Shown: in pieces, positions 6,811-14,908 of the stretch
Numbering within the stretch: the stretch's first letter is position 1
Layout of the letters: each line of letters starts with the position of its first letter
Source: CAYOOT01 sp964405665
GTDB lineage: Bacteria; Bdellovibrionota_C; UBA2361; SZUA-149; CAZDWZ01
Direction of reading: 5' to 3'
Assembly: GCA_964405665.1 (NCBI GenBank)
Contig: CAYOOT010000053.1
Coordinates: 1 to 19,154, forward strand
Length of the DNA stretch: 19,154 bases
Made by a program: the position numbers and the translations under genes
The notes under the pieces: model-generated
Seen by the model: only the letters and a program-made list of their open reading frames with translations
The model's database searches: none
Told to the model about the DNA's origin: nothing

Positions 6811-8469
6811 GTGGGAATAGTTGTTAAAATAAATAAAAGAGATGAAGCTGGAGATAATAATCAGGAAGAAACTCTTTATTTTGAAAAGGAAAAAATTACT
6901 TTTGGCAGAGCTAAAACAAATGATCTGGTTCTTGATGCTCCTGATGTTTCCAGTAAGCATGGTTTAATCAGTATTGTTTTTAATATGGTTGTTCCCACCA
7001 TTTCCATTGCCGACTTGGGAAGTTCCAATGGCACTTATGTCAACGGGAAAAAATTACCACCGAATACAACGGTGGTGATTACCGAATCGAACATCGTGCT
7101 TGTTGGAACATCTTATATTCTCAAAGTTTCATTTTATGTGGAACCCCAAAAAGGAGAGCGGATTACGGCGATTCAAAATTACGAAGAGCTGTTTAATAAG
7201 GAAGTGGGAATTAGAAAAATCATTCATGAAAAATTAATTCAACAATTAGATCTGAGAAGAAAGGATATTGCTTCCTTATCCGAAGAAGATTTAAGAGATA
7301 AAGCCAAAAAAGCCATCGAGCAAATCTTAATTGACATACGTTGGGAAATTCCCGATGGCATGGATCGAGAAAAATTAATCAAAGAAGTTTTGAATGAGGC
7401 TTTGGGCTTGGGGCCACTTGAAGATCTGCTTGCTGACGATGATTGCTCCGAGGTGATGGTCAATAATTCGCATCAAATTTACGCTGAGAAAAACGGGCGG
7501 TTACAATTAACCAATTTTAGATTTTCCAGTGAACAAGCAGTTCTTGCGGCAATTGAGCGAATTATTGCTCCCATTGGCCGACGGATTGATGAGAGTTCAC
7601 CGATGGTTGACGCCAGACTAAAAGATGGTTCCCGAGTAAATGCTGTGATCAGACCCTTGGCTCTAAATGGACCATGCATTACGATTAGAAAATTTGCTAA
7701 GGATCCGCTGACGGTCAATGATTTGGTTCGTGCCGGATCTCTTACTCAAGGAATGGCTGATTTTTTAAAATTAGCGGTGGAGAATAGATTAAATATTGTT
7801 ATTTCCGGAGGTACCGGTTCGGGAAAAACCACTCTTTTAAATATCATTTCCAGTTTTATTCCCGAAGGCCGAGTAATTACGATTGAGGATGCAGCGGAAC
7901 TAAGATTGCCTCATGAACATGTTGTTTCTTTTGAAACACGGCCTCCTAATTTGGAAGGCAAAGGAGCCGTGGTAATCCGAGACTTAGTCCGTAATGCTTT
8001 AAGAATGCGCCCCGATCGAATTATTGTGGGAGAATGTCGTGGTGCGGAAGCATTAGATATGTTGCAAGCCATGAATACCGGTCATGATGGTTCAATGACA
8101 ACGGGACATGCCAATACTCCCCTGGATATGATTCGAAGATTAGAAACAATGGTGATGATGGCTGGATTGGATTTACCTTTAAAGGCAATTAGAGAACAAA
8201 TTGCCAGTGCTGTGAATTTAGTTGTGCAACAAACTCGTTTTGCCTGCGGCACAAGAAAAATAACTTCGATTTCAGAAGTTCAAGGCTTAGATCAGGACGA
8301 AGGAACTGTGATTTTGCAAGATATCTTTGTTTTTAAGCAAGATGGTTATGGAGCTGATGGTAAAATTAGAGGGTGGCATCAGGCTAGCGGTTATATCCCG
8401 AAGTTTTTTAGAAAACTTCAAGAAAGAGGATTGCCCGTCAATGCCGATGTGTTTTCACTGGCAAAATAG
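6811..8469 (+). CDS. cpaF: FHA-domain CpaF/TadA-type secretion ATPase (first copy)
   Basis: This 552-residue cytoplasmic ATPase powers pilin transport. Residues 1-110 form an FHA domain with G32-R33, the S47-xx-H50 motif and SSNGT (71-75), all key phosphothreonine-binding positions. The CpaF part follows from about residue 120. It has the Walker A motif GGTGSGKT (333-340, K339), an Asp-box-like segment VITIEDAAELRL, the Walker B-type RPDRIIVGE ending at E408, and MTTGHANTP with H433. It is full length for a CpaF with an added N-terminal domain. The GTG start abuts the cpaB stop; GGGGAA upstream may serve as ribosome site. tadB starts three bases after the stop, the usual TadA-TadB-TadC order. 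The FHA fusion is unlike classical CpaF and suggests regulation by Thr phosphorylation, though no kinase gene is nearby. Confidence 0.93.
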   Translation: MGIVVKINKRDEAGDNNQEETLYFEKEKITFGRAKTNDLVLDAPDVSSKHGLISIVFNMVVPTISIADLGSSNGTYVNGKKLPPNTTVVITESNIVLVGTSYILKVSFYVEPQKGERITAIQNYEELFNKEVGIRKIIHEKLIQQLDLRRKDIASLSEEDLRDKAKKAIEQILIDIRWEIPDGMDREKLIKEVLNEALGLGPLEDLLADDDCSEVMVNNSHQIYAEKNGRLQLTNFRFSSEQAVLAAIERIIAPIGRRIDESSPMVDARLKDGSRVNAVIRPLALNGPCITIRKFAKDPLTVNDLVRAGSLTQGMADFLKLAVENRLNIVISGGTGSGKTTLLNIISSFIPEGRVITIEDAAELRLPHEHVVSFETRPPNLEGKGAVVIRDLVRNALRMRPDRIIVGECRGAEALDMLQAMNTGHDGSMTTGHANTPLDMIRRLETMVMMAGLDLPLKAIREQIASAVNLVVQQTRFACGTRKITSISEVQGLDQDEGTVILQDIFVFKQDGYGADGKIRGWHQASGYIPKFFRKLQERGLPVNADVFSLAK

Positions 8470-8472
8470 CAA

Positions 8473-9330
8473 ATGGATATAAATTTTTTAAATATTTTTT
8501 TCAGTATTACAATCGGCTTGGTCGTTACTTATTTGGTTTTTACTATTTTTAGTTCTTTTGGCCATGTGGCTGCTGATTTTAAAAAAGAAAGTGTTGATGT
8601 TAATGAAGATCGTTTTTCAGAATTATATTTGAAAATGTCTGCCGAAGCTTTTTCTATTTTAAGAACAACATTGGCAGCTTTGTTGTTTGTTGTTGGTTAT
8701 TTGGCAATCGGACTCATTCTTGCTTTGGTTTTAGGTTTGCTGGCTTATTTTGTGCCGGTAATGTTGCTTAATAGCTATAAGAAAAAAAGACTGAAGAAGT
8801 TTGAAATGCAGTTGATTGAAGGAATGGAGCTTTTAAGTAATGGCTTAAAATCAGGAATGACCCTTCCACAAACCGTGGAGATGTTGATTAAAGAATCTCC
8901 GGCCCCACTTTCTCAGGAGTTTTCCTTATTAATGGCGGAGAACCGACTGGGTGTGGAATTTACCGATGCCTTGGAAAATATGGCCAAACGTTTGAATTCT
9001 TCGGTGGTTTATATTTTGTCCACTGGCGTTTCGATTACAAAACGTTGTGGTGGAGATTTGACACAAATTTTTAGCAATATCGCGCAAACAATCAGAGAAC
9101 GCTCCACTATTGAAGGGAAACTGGATGCGGTTACCGCACAAGGAAGATTTCAGGGATTTATTCTGGGATTAATGCCCTTTGCTTTGATGGTGGTTCTTTA
9201 TTTTATCGATCGCCAGCACATCGTAACGTTTTTTACTTTCCGTCTGGGAATACTGGCTTTTTTTGTAGTTTGTTTTAATGTTTTTATGGCGCAGGTTTGG
9301 ATTAGAAAATTATTGAGGATCGATGTTTAA
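8473..9330 (+). CDS. tadB: Tad inner-membrane platform protein TadB
   Basis: This 285-residue protein carries a type II secretion F (T2SSF) domain. Membrane segments are at about 8-27, 64-98 (long, probably two helices), 226-245 and 257-275. The cytoplasmic helical domain at about 105-225 has the family pattern: EGMELLSNGLKSGMTLPQTVE, LGVEFTDALENMAKR, then a CGGDLTQIFSNIAQTIRER stretch with the conserved Gly-Gly at 193-194. TadB and TadC together form the platform that the CpaF ATPase turns or pushes to move pilins. It begins three bases after the ATPase gene. Its stop codon lies within the arm of a hairpin (9326-9374). It is followed by a terminator-like structure before tadC. Confidence 0.92.
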   Translation: MDINFLNIFFSITIGLVVTYLVFTIFSSFGHVAADFKKESVDVNEDRFSELYLKMSAEAFSILRTTLAALLFVVGYLAIGLILALVLGLLAYFVPVMLLNSYKKKRLKKFEMQLIEGMELLSNGLKSGMTLPQTVEMLIKESPAPLSQEFSLLMAENRLGVEFTDALENMAKRLNSSVVYILSTGVSITKRCGGDLTQIFSNIAQTIRERSTIEGKLDAVTAQGRFQGFILGLMPFALMVVLYFIDRQHIVTFFTFRLGILAFFVVCFNVFMAQVWIRKLLRIDV

Positions 9331-9374
9331 TTCTTTTATTAGTTAGGCAATGCCTAACTAACAAAAGAATTAAA
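9326..9374. repeat. Near-perfect 24-bp-arm hairpin over the tadB stop codon
   Basis: Bases 9326-9349 pair with 9351-9374 with one mismatch (A9338/C9362), leaving almost no loop. The central motif is AGTTAGGCA-A-TGCCTAACT. The tadB TAA (9328-9330) is inside the left arm. Such a structure could stall ribosomes or protect the 3' end of upstream mRNA; it may also be a mobile repeat remnant. Confidence 0.8.
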
Positions 9375-9426
9375 TCAGCCGTAGCTTTCTCCTGCTTAAG
9401 GAGAAAGCGAAGGTTGATCGTTTTTT
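9374..9426 (+). terminator. Terminator-like hairpin between tadB and tadC
   Basis: The outer stem ATCAGCC (9374-9380) pairs with GGTTGAT (9412-9418) with one G-U pair. The inner stem GCTTTCTCC (9384-9392) pairs exactly with GGAGAAAGC (9400-9408) around a seven-base loop. Two bases later comes a run of six T (9421-9426). This fits a Rho-independent terminator, but it would cut the operon before tadC, so it may be partial, regulated, or part of a repeat element. Confidence 0.55.
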
Positions 9427-9453
9427 GGCAAAATAAAAGTTAGGTTTAAAACT

Positions 9454-10356
9454 ATGCAATTCTCCTATAACTTATTAATTCAACTTGCTTTGGCAGCTTT
9501 GTTTAGCATTGGTCTGCTCATGCTCTATGCTTTTTTTCAGGAAGAAGGTACCTCCAGATTTGAAAAATTCACTGATTTAGCAAGTAAAAAAGATAAGGAT
9601 CAAAAGAAAAGTATAATTTTAAAGATTTTTCTACCGCTGATTATTGCTTTAGGCTCAATCATTAGCACGTTCCCTTTAGGAAAAAGTCGTGCGCAAGCAG
9701 AAACAACATTAATTCGTGCCGGAAGGCCGGGAGGACTTAATGCTGATGAGTATTTTGCTTCCCAAATAATAAGCCTGATTGTTGCTGTTTTTATTGGAAT
9801 GTTTTTTGATAGCGAACTAGATCTTAGTCCCGTCTTAACCCTTGCTTTTGCAGCTTTGGGTTTTATCTATCCACAAATTTGGTTAAAAGGATTGATTTTA
9901 AAAAGAAAGCAAAGAATTTTTCGAGATTTGCCGGATACTTTGGATCTTTTGCGTTTAGCAACAGATGCCGGAATGGATTTAAATAGTGCGATGCAAGTTG
10001 TGGTAGAAAGAGGAAGAGCCGGACCGCTTCTCTCGGAGCTGGAAGAAGTGGAAAGGGAGATATCCTTGGGAAAAACAAGACGAGATGCTTTTCGTGCTTT
10101 TTCTGATCGCATTGCGATGACGGAAATTAATACGTTTGTTATGGCTTTAATCCAAGCCGAACAACTAGGTTCCAGTATCGGACCGGTTTTAAAAGCCCAA
10201 AGTGAAATGGCACGCACTAAAAGATGGCAACTTGCCGAAGCGGTAGTAAATAAATTACCGATGAAAATGTTAGGGCCCTTGGTTGTTTTTATTTTCCCTT
10301 CGTCTTTTATTGTTTTATTTACTCCCTTATTAATACAATGGTTTCAAAGTAAATAA
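9454..10356 (+). CDS. tadC: Tad inner-membrane platform protein TadC
   Basis: This 300-residue T2SSF-domain protein has membrane segments at about 5-27, 53-73, 103-140 (probably two helices) and 272-294. The cytoplasmic domain has the TadC pattern: LPDTLDLLRLATDAGMDLNSAM (159-180), LSELEEVEREISLGKTRRDAF and ALIQAEQLGSSIGPVL (231-246). The end NKLPMKMLGPLVVFIFPSSF (266-285) matches the family's conserved C-terminus. It is the usual partner of TadB. It is separated from tadB by 123 bases of hairpin-forming sequence, an unusual gap in this otherwise compact operon. No clear ribosome site precedes the ATG. Confidence 0.92.
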   Translation: MQFSYNLLIQLALAALFSIGLLMLYAFFQEEGTSRFEKFTDLASKKDKDQKKSIILKIFLPLIIALGSIISTFPLGKSRAQAETTLIRAGRPGGLNADEYFASQIISLIVAVFIGMFFDSELDLSPVLTLAFAALGFIYPQIWLKGLILKRKQRIFRDLPDTLDLLRLATDAGMDLNSAMQVVVERGRAGPLLSELEEVEREISLGKTRRDAFRAFSDRIAMTEINTFVMALIQAEQLGSSIGPVLKAQSEMARTKRWQLAEAVVNKLPMKMLGPLVVFIFPSSFIVLFTPLLIQWFQSK

Positions 10357-10398
10357 ATATTATGATAAAAATTCCTCAGCAGGATGACTTAAGCTCCG

Positions 10399-10431
10399 AT
10401 TGCCATTTAGTTTTTTCCTAGGGATGGCGAT
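10399..10431. repeat. Short hairpin in the tadC to FHA-gene gap
   Basis: ATTGCCAT (10399-10406) pairs with ATGGCGAT (10424-10431) with one G-U pair. The surrounding 139-base gap (10357-10495) holds no gene or convincing promoter. An AGGTGA lies just before the next start. The hairpin is weak evidence for anything functional. Confidence 0.4.
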
Positions 10432-10495
10432 TTAATATGGGGAATAAATTTTGTTTTGATTAATGCTGGAAAACTAAAAAAGCTTGCTAATTTAG

Positions 10496-11911
10496 GTGAA
10501 TATGAGTTGCATTTTAGATATTAAGGTTCTTTCCGGGACCAGCGCAGGAGATGTTTTTCACTATACTTTGGAACTCAATGAACAACTGTTAATCGGTCGT
10601 TCCATTGAGTGTAATTTGGTTTTACAGGACACGCATATTTCTCGAAAGCATCTTAGCATTTTATATAAAAATGGTTCTTTATATTTGATCGATTTAGGCA
10701 GCACTCATGGTACAGTGCATATGGGATTTAAGGTAAAGCCGGGAGAAGAAAATGCTCGCCAGATCAATAATGGGGATGAATTTAAATTGGGCGACTTACT
10801 TTTTCAAGTCAATTGCGAATTGCCTAGCTCATTGCCAGAGAGACAAAGTGAGCAAATTAAAATAGAAAAAAAAGATTTAAAAACGGCAATTCCGGAACGC
10901 TGGAAAAATTTTATTAAAAAAAATAAAATTTTAATTATTATTGCCTTAGTTGGATTATTTCTTCTTTTGTTCATTCCCGATAAGCGGCAAGCATTGCCTC
11001 CACAAAGAAGTAATCAAGTCTTACTTTTGCCTAATTACGGAGCCGTGGGTTATTTTCGTTCTGATTTAAAAGATGAAAATGATCAGACTCATTTGGATCG
11101 GGCGCAATTTGAACTACCTGCTTCCGATGCTTTAATTGAATATTCTTATACTTCGAAAATGGATGTTTCTCTGAAAATTGATGATATTGAAATAGAGAAA
11201 CTTCCTCCCAGCAGCTCCTGGAAAAGAAGGCAATTAATTGTTCGCGGGCTTGGTTTGGGAACGAAAAGAAAATTAGTTTTTGATAATTTAAACTATCCTG
11301 TTTCTGAGCAATCTCTCAATTTAGAACAGCAACTTTGGGCCGTCAAAGATGTTCGAGCCTTGCCTTTAAGTAGAAGCGGCATTGATGCTGCAAACTTTCT
11401 TAAGGAAATGGATACGGTTTTAGCATTAGTTGAAGGAGTGGACAAAACACCCGATGGCTTATTTCTTTTATTAAGGTCAACACAAATTGCTCTTGTCACT
11501 TTATTGGAAGAGCTAAAAATTGATGCTATTGGTATTGAAATTAATTTAGAAACTCAAGCTTTGATTAATTTTTCAGATATCAGCTCCCTCAGACAAAGGT
11601 TGGAACAAATAAAAACTACTTATCAGTCATCAACGGTTAATAATGGACTTTTATTGACTAATTTAAACAAAATTATTTCGGAAATTGATGGGGAATTGTG
11701 GAGAAGATTAAATAGTAGACTGACCCAGGCTAAATTGGCAGCAAAAGTAAAGAATTATATCGAGGCACACGATAACTTATTATCAGCATTAAAAATGTTT
11801 CCCGAGGAAGCAGATTATCGTTGGAGTTTGGCTAATAAGCTTTTTCAGAATAACAATATCGTTCCCAGAAAGTTTAGGGATAAACCGGAGAAGTTTAGAA
11901 AGAACGGATAA
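10496..11911 (+). CDS. FHA domain - membrane helix - periplasmic protein
   Basis: This 471-residue protein starts at a GTG; an ATG two codons later (10502) is equally possible. Residues 5-107 form an FHA domain with G34-R35, S49-xx-H52 and LGSTHGT (67-73), where the usual Asn before Gly is His71. A charged stretch and one membrane helix (about 144-160) follow, then about 310 residues that should lie outside the membrane. The first part (170-290) looks strand-rich, and the rest is helical. The end (YIEAHDNLLSALKMFPEEADYRWSLA) resembles a TPR-like repeat. This layout of cytoplasmic FHA, one helix and periplasmic domain is like SctD/YscD of type III secretion, but the similarity is only of topology. 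It sits between tadC and the second ATPase gene, six bases before the latter, so a role as membrane anchor or adaptor of the pilus machine is inferred. Confidence 0.75.
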   Translation: MNMSCILDIKVLSGTSAGDVFHYTLELNEQLLIGRSIECNLVLQDTHISRKHLSILYKNGSLYLIDLGSTHGTVHMGFKVKPGEENARQINNGDEFKLGDLLFQVNCELPSSLPERQSEQIKIEKKDLKTAIPERWKNFIKKNKILIIIALVGLFLLLFIPDKRQALPPQRSNQVLLLPNYGAVGYFRSDLKDENDQTHLDRAQFELPASDALIEYSYTSKMDVSLKIDDIEIEKLPPSSSWKRRQLIVRGLGLGTKRKLVFDNLNYPVSEQSLNLEQQLWAVKDVRALPLSRSGIDAANFLKEMDTVLALVEGVDKTPDGLFLLLRSTQIALVTLLEELKIDAIGIEINLETQALINFSDISSLRQRLEQIKTTYQSSTVNNGLLLTNLNKIISEIDGELWRRLNSRLTQAKLAAKVKNYIEAHDNLLSALKMFPEEADYRWSLANKLFQNNNIVPRKFRDKPEKFRKNG

Positions 11912-11917
11912 TTCAAT

Positions 11918-13450
11918 ATGGATTTGGAAATTGAAGTAAAGCGAAATGAAGATGAAGTAGAGAATTTAAATTTTTCTAAAAAATCAATTCTTATAGGTCG
12001 CGCCACGGGCAATGACATCTGTATTGAAATTCCCGGAGTCTCCCGCTATCACGCCAGAATTAATATTCAAGGGGAAACGGTTCTAATTGAAGATTTAGGC
12101 AGCACCAACGGAACACTTGTTAATTCTCAAAAAATATCGGGCCCTACCCAATTAACTTCCAATGATGTGATTAGTATCGGCAACGCCACTCTTACTTTGC
12201 TTTTATCGGAAATGGTGGCAGAAGTTGAAGCGAACCAAGCAGAAATCGAGGAAGTAGAAGAATTTGTTCAGGCCAGATCTTCCGAAACCAATGTTGGGAC
12301 AACCAAAAAAAAGCCTACACAGTTTTTAGACTCTTCAGATTCACAAGTTCTAAAAAACAACACAGAAAAAGATTTTTATTGGCAATCTCTTAAAAGTTTT
12401 CTTGCTCCTATTTGGCAATATATAGTGGACGATAATATTTCTGAAATTCTTATCAATGGTCCGAGAGATATCTATATTGAAAGAAAAGGAAAACTGGAAA
12501 AAGTAATTGAACATTTCAAAGCAGAACAATTAGACGCGGCGATTTTAAATATTGCCCAATATGTGGGAAGAAGAGTTAGCGAAGAAGAACCTTATTTAGA
12601 TGCCCGACTTCCCGATGGTTCCAGAGTGGCTGTGCTCATGCCTCCTTGTTCTAAAAAAGGTGCGGCGATGGCGATTAGAAAGTTTTCCAAAGAAAAACTA
12701 AGTTTGGAAAAACTTTTAGAATTTAATTCTCTTTCTCAAGAAATGGCGGAGTATCTAAAAGCGGTTGTGATACTGAAGAAAAATATTATTGTTTCCGGAG
12801 GAACCAGTTCCGGTAAGACTTCTTTGTTGAATGTGGTTTCCAGTTTAATTCCCAATGATGAAAGAATTATTACAATTGAAGATTCTGCAGAATTGCAACT
12901 GATTCAGGAACATGTTGTTCCGATGGAAACTCGTCCTGCAGATAAAAAAGGCAAAGGACAAATTGCGATTAGAGATTTGGTCAAAGCCTCTTTAAGAATG
13001 CGCCCTGATCGAATAATTGTCGGTGAAATCAGAGGGGGAGAAGCTTTGGATTTATTGCAAGCAATGAACACGGGACATTCCGGTTCCATGACTACGGTTC
13101 ATGCCAGTTCTCCGCAGCAGGCTTTAACCAGATTGGAAACTCTGGCTTTATTCTCCGGTCTGGAAATTCCAATTTTTGCTCTGCGCGAGCAAGTATCTTC
13201 TGCGGTAGAAGTGATTATTCAAGCAAGCAGACTTCCGGATCATAGTAGAAAAGTCGTTTGTATTTCCGAGGTGGAACATTTGGGAGCAAACGGCGAATAT
13301 AAAGTGCGGGATATTTTTAAATTTGTTTCTGAGGGTATGAAGGAAGGAAAAGTTCAAGGTAAGCATGCTTGGACGGGAAATGTTAGTGGTCTTGTAGAAG
13401 AGATGAAGCTTGCCGGACTGGAAGATGCACTAAGCATTTTTAAGAAATAA
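11918..13450 (+). CDS. cpaF: FHA-domain CpaF/TadA-type secretion ATPase (second copy)
   Basis: This 510-residue paralogue of the ATPase at 6811 has an N-terminal FHA domain (1-97) with G27-R28, S42-xx-H45 and GSTNGT (61-66). A linker rich in Glu, Ser and Lys (about 100-155) separates it from the CpaF part. Motifs are the Walker A GGTSSGKT (294-301, K300), IITIEDSAELQL, the Walker B-type RPDRIIVGE ending at E370, and MTTVHASSP with H395. All catalytic motifs are intact, so it should be active. It differs from the first copy in its Walker A, linker and C-terminus, so the duplication looks old. The start is six bases after the FHA-membrane gene, suggesting the two work together. It is the last gene of the operon, ending just before an inverted repeat. 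Confidence 0.92.
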   Translation: MDLEIEVKRNEDEVENLNFSKKSILIGRATGNDICIEIPGVSRYHARINIQGETVLIEDLGSTNGTLVNSQKISGPTQLTSNDVISIGNATLTLLLSEMVAEVEANQAEIEEVEEFVQARSSETNVGTTKKKPTQFLDSSDSQVLKNNTEKDFYWQSLKSFLAPIWQYIVDDNISEILINGPRDIYIERKGKLEKVIEHFKAEQLDAAILNIAQYVGRRVSEEEPYLDARLPDGSRVAVLMPPCSKKGAAMAIRKFSKEKLSLEKLLEFNSLSQEMAEYLKAVVILKKNIIVSGGTSSGKTSLLNVVSSLIPNDERIITIEDSAELQLIQEHVVPMETRPADKKGKGQIAIRDLVKASLRMRPDRIIVGEIRGGEALDLLQAMNTGHSGSMTTVHASSPQQALTRLETLALFSGLEIPIFALREQVSSAVEVIIQASRLPDHSRKVVCISEVEHLGANGEYKVRDIFKFVSEGMKEGKVQGKHAWTGNVSGLVEEMKLAGLEDALSIFKK

Positions 13451-13470
13451 TTTTCAAAAATACAGTTTCA

Positions 13471-13579
13471 TACTAAGAAGCGGACTAAAGTCCGCGCTCC
13501 GAATGTATTCTTCTTAAACAAAAAATTAAATGTTTAGAAAAGAGCGTACGGAGCGCGGACTTTAGTCCGCATTTTAGTA
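13471..13579. repeat. Long inverted repeat between convergent genes
   Basis: A 22-base arm beginning GCGGACTAAAGTCCGC (13480-13501) has an exact reverse complement at 13549-13570. Outside it, TACTAA (13471-13476) pairs with TTAGTA (13574-13579) after matching three-base gaps. Inside, TAAACA and TGTTTA flanks continue the fold. The whole forms one long hairpin. Each arm is itself nearly palindromic (GCGGACT and AGTCCGC). It lies between the ends of the ATPase gene and the convergent transporter gene, so it may act as a terminator for both, though it lacks clear T-runs. GCGGACT-type dyads are common intergenic repeats in some environmental genomes. Confidence 0.85.
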
Positions 13580-13581
13580 GA

Positions 13582-14889
13582 TTACTTATTTAGCTCTTTT
13601 ATTGCTTGATTACTTGCCCGTAACATCCATAGATATTGAAAACCTAAAGCAATAGTTGAACTAACCATATAAAAATAAATTCCCTTAATTTCAGGAAAAA
13701 CATTAGCACCTAAAGCTAGAAAAATCGCTAGAGCAATAATATTAATAAAAGTTGCTTTTGTCGCTTCTTTTGTTTTGTGTTTTTTTAATAAAATAGCATA
13801 AGGCAGACTGGATAAAATTCTAACTGTGGGAAAAAGAAGTCCGAGCACAAAAGAGACTTTTGCTATTTGTAAGAATTCTCCTTTTAATCCCAACATTGTG
13901 CTTAGAAAGATATCTGAACTAAAAGGCATAAAACCGATCAGGCAGATTATTATTATGGAAAGAAGACTTAATTTTGCAGAAATACGAAAGAGTAGCTTTT
14001 TTGTGCTTTGATTTTCAACAAAGAAAATTGCAACTTCCGTAAAGGCGTGACCAATCGAACTGAGCATCCAAAATATTCCGGCAATCGCTCCCCAGACAGC
14101 TAAAGAAGTAAAGCTATCTGCCATTCTAAACATTCCCCAGGAGGCAATGGCAAGATTTAAATGTGCTGCAAAAGAAGATATTACCAAAGGCAAATAAAAA
14201 TTACTGGTAATTCTAAGATTCAGTTTATTTTCTTCATCCGATTCTGCAATTTCTTTGTTCTTATACATTCGCGAAAGCTGCAAATGAACTAATAAAGCTT
14301 CTACTAAGGGACTGATGCTTAAGCTAAGAGTGGCGCTTGTTGCGGCTGGAAAGATATTTAAATAACCAAAGATGCATAGACAAATAATTAATGATAATAC
14401 CCTGACTATCGAATAATAACTTACCAGTTTTGCTCTTTTGTGACAGATTAACACTCCTTGAACCATTCTTCTGTAACCGACAGTCCAGGGCCAAGTTAAA
14501 ACGAAAATTAAATTTGGTTTTGCCAATTCACAAATTTCTGGACTAGCTTTCAGTATTTTTAGAATTAAATAATCGGCCAAGGGAGTACAAAAAATAATAA
14601 TGCCGATTACAGTTAGTATTGAGCAAAAGATTATAAAAAACTTTCTTAATACTTTGTAGTTTGCCCAATTCTTACATAAGGTATTGGAGCTGGTAATTAG
14701 ATCGTATATGGGACATTCATAAAGAAAGGCAATCGGTAAAATCACGCCTCCCAGAGCGGCCAAGCTAATTTCCGGATTGGGATAATGGGCAATGGCAAAA
14801 GCACAAATGGAGAATTCGGAAACAGTAAGTATTCTGCTAATGAACAAAGGGAAATACATTTTTAGAATTTGTGCGTTGGAAATAAGCAT
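13582..14889 (-). CDS. MATE-like multispanning membrane transporter
   Basis: This 435-residue protein consists almost entirely of hydrophobic helices, about 12, with short loops. One longer charged loop occurs near the middle (YKNKEIAESDEENKLNLR), dividing two halves of about six helices each, as in the MATE/MOP superfamily of exporters. I see no motif that fixes its substrate. Bacterial relatives of the pyrophosphate transporter ANKH have a similar layout and are an alternative. The ATG lies 19 bases after the stop of the phosphatase gene, so the two are probably one transcript. Its stop is next to the long inverted repeat. A link to the pilus operon is not indicated. Confidence 0.6.
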   Translation of the reverse strand: MLISNAQILKMYFPLFISRILTVSEFSICAFAIAHYPNPEISLAALGGVILPIAFLYECPIYDLITSSNTLCKNWANYKVLRKFFIIFCSILTVIGIIIFCTPLADYLILKILKASPEICELAKPNLIFVLTWPWTVGYRRMVQGVLICHKRAKLVSYYSIVRVLSLIICLCIFGYLNIFPAATSATLSLSISPLVEALLVHLQLSRMYKNKEIAESDEENKLNLRITSNFYLPLVISSFAAHLNLAIASWGMFRMADSFTSLAVWGAIAGIFWMLSSIGHAFTEVAIFFVENQSTKKLLFRISAKLSLLSIIIICLIGFMPFSSDIFLSTMLGLKGEFLQIAKVSFVLGLLFPTVRILSSLPYAILLKKHKTKEATKATFINIIALAIFLALGANVFPEIKGIYFYMVSSTIALGFQYLWMLRASNQAIKELNK

Positions 14890-14908
14890 AATATTTAAAG
14901 AATGATTT

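Noticed and set aside
9863..10217. Two - strand frames under tadC
   Set aside because: They oppose a strongly conserved T2SSF domain and show no family features.
6811..10356. Type II secretion or type IVa pilus (GspE/PilB, GspF/PilC) instead of Tad
   Set aside because: The ATPases have CpaF-type motifs, the platform is split into TadB and TadC, and the substrates carry Flp-type GQGLAEY signals with CpaB nearby.
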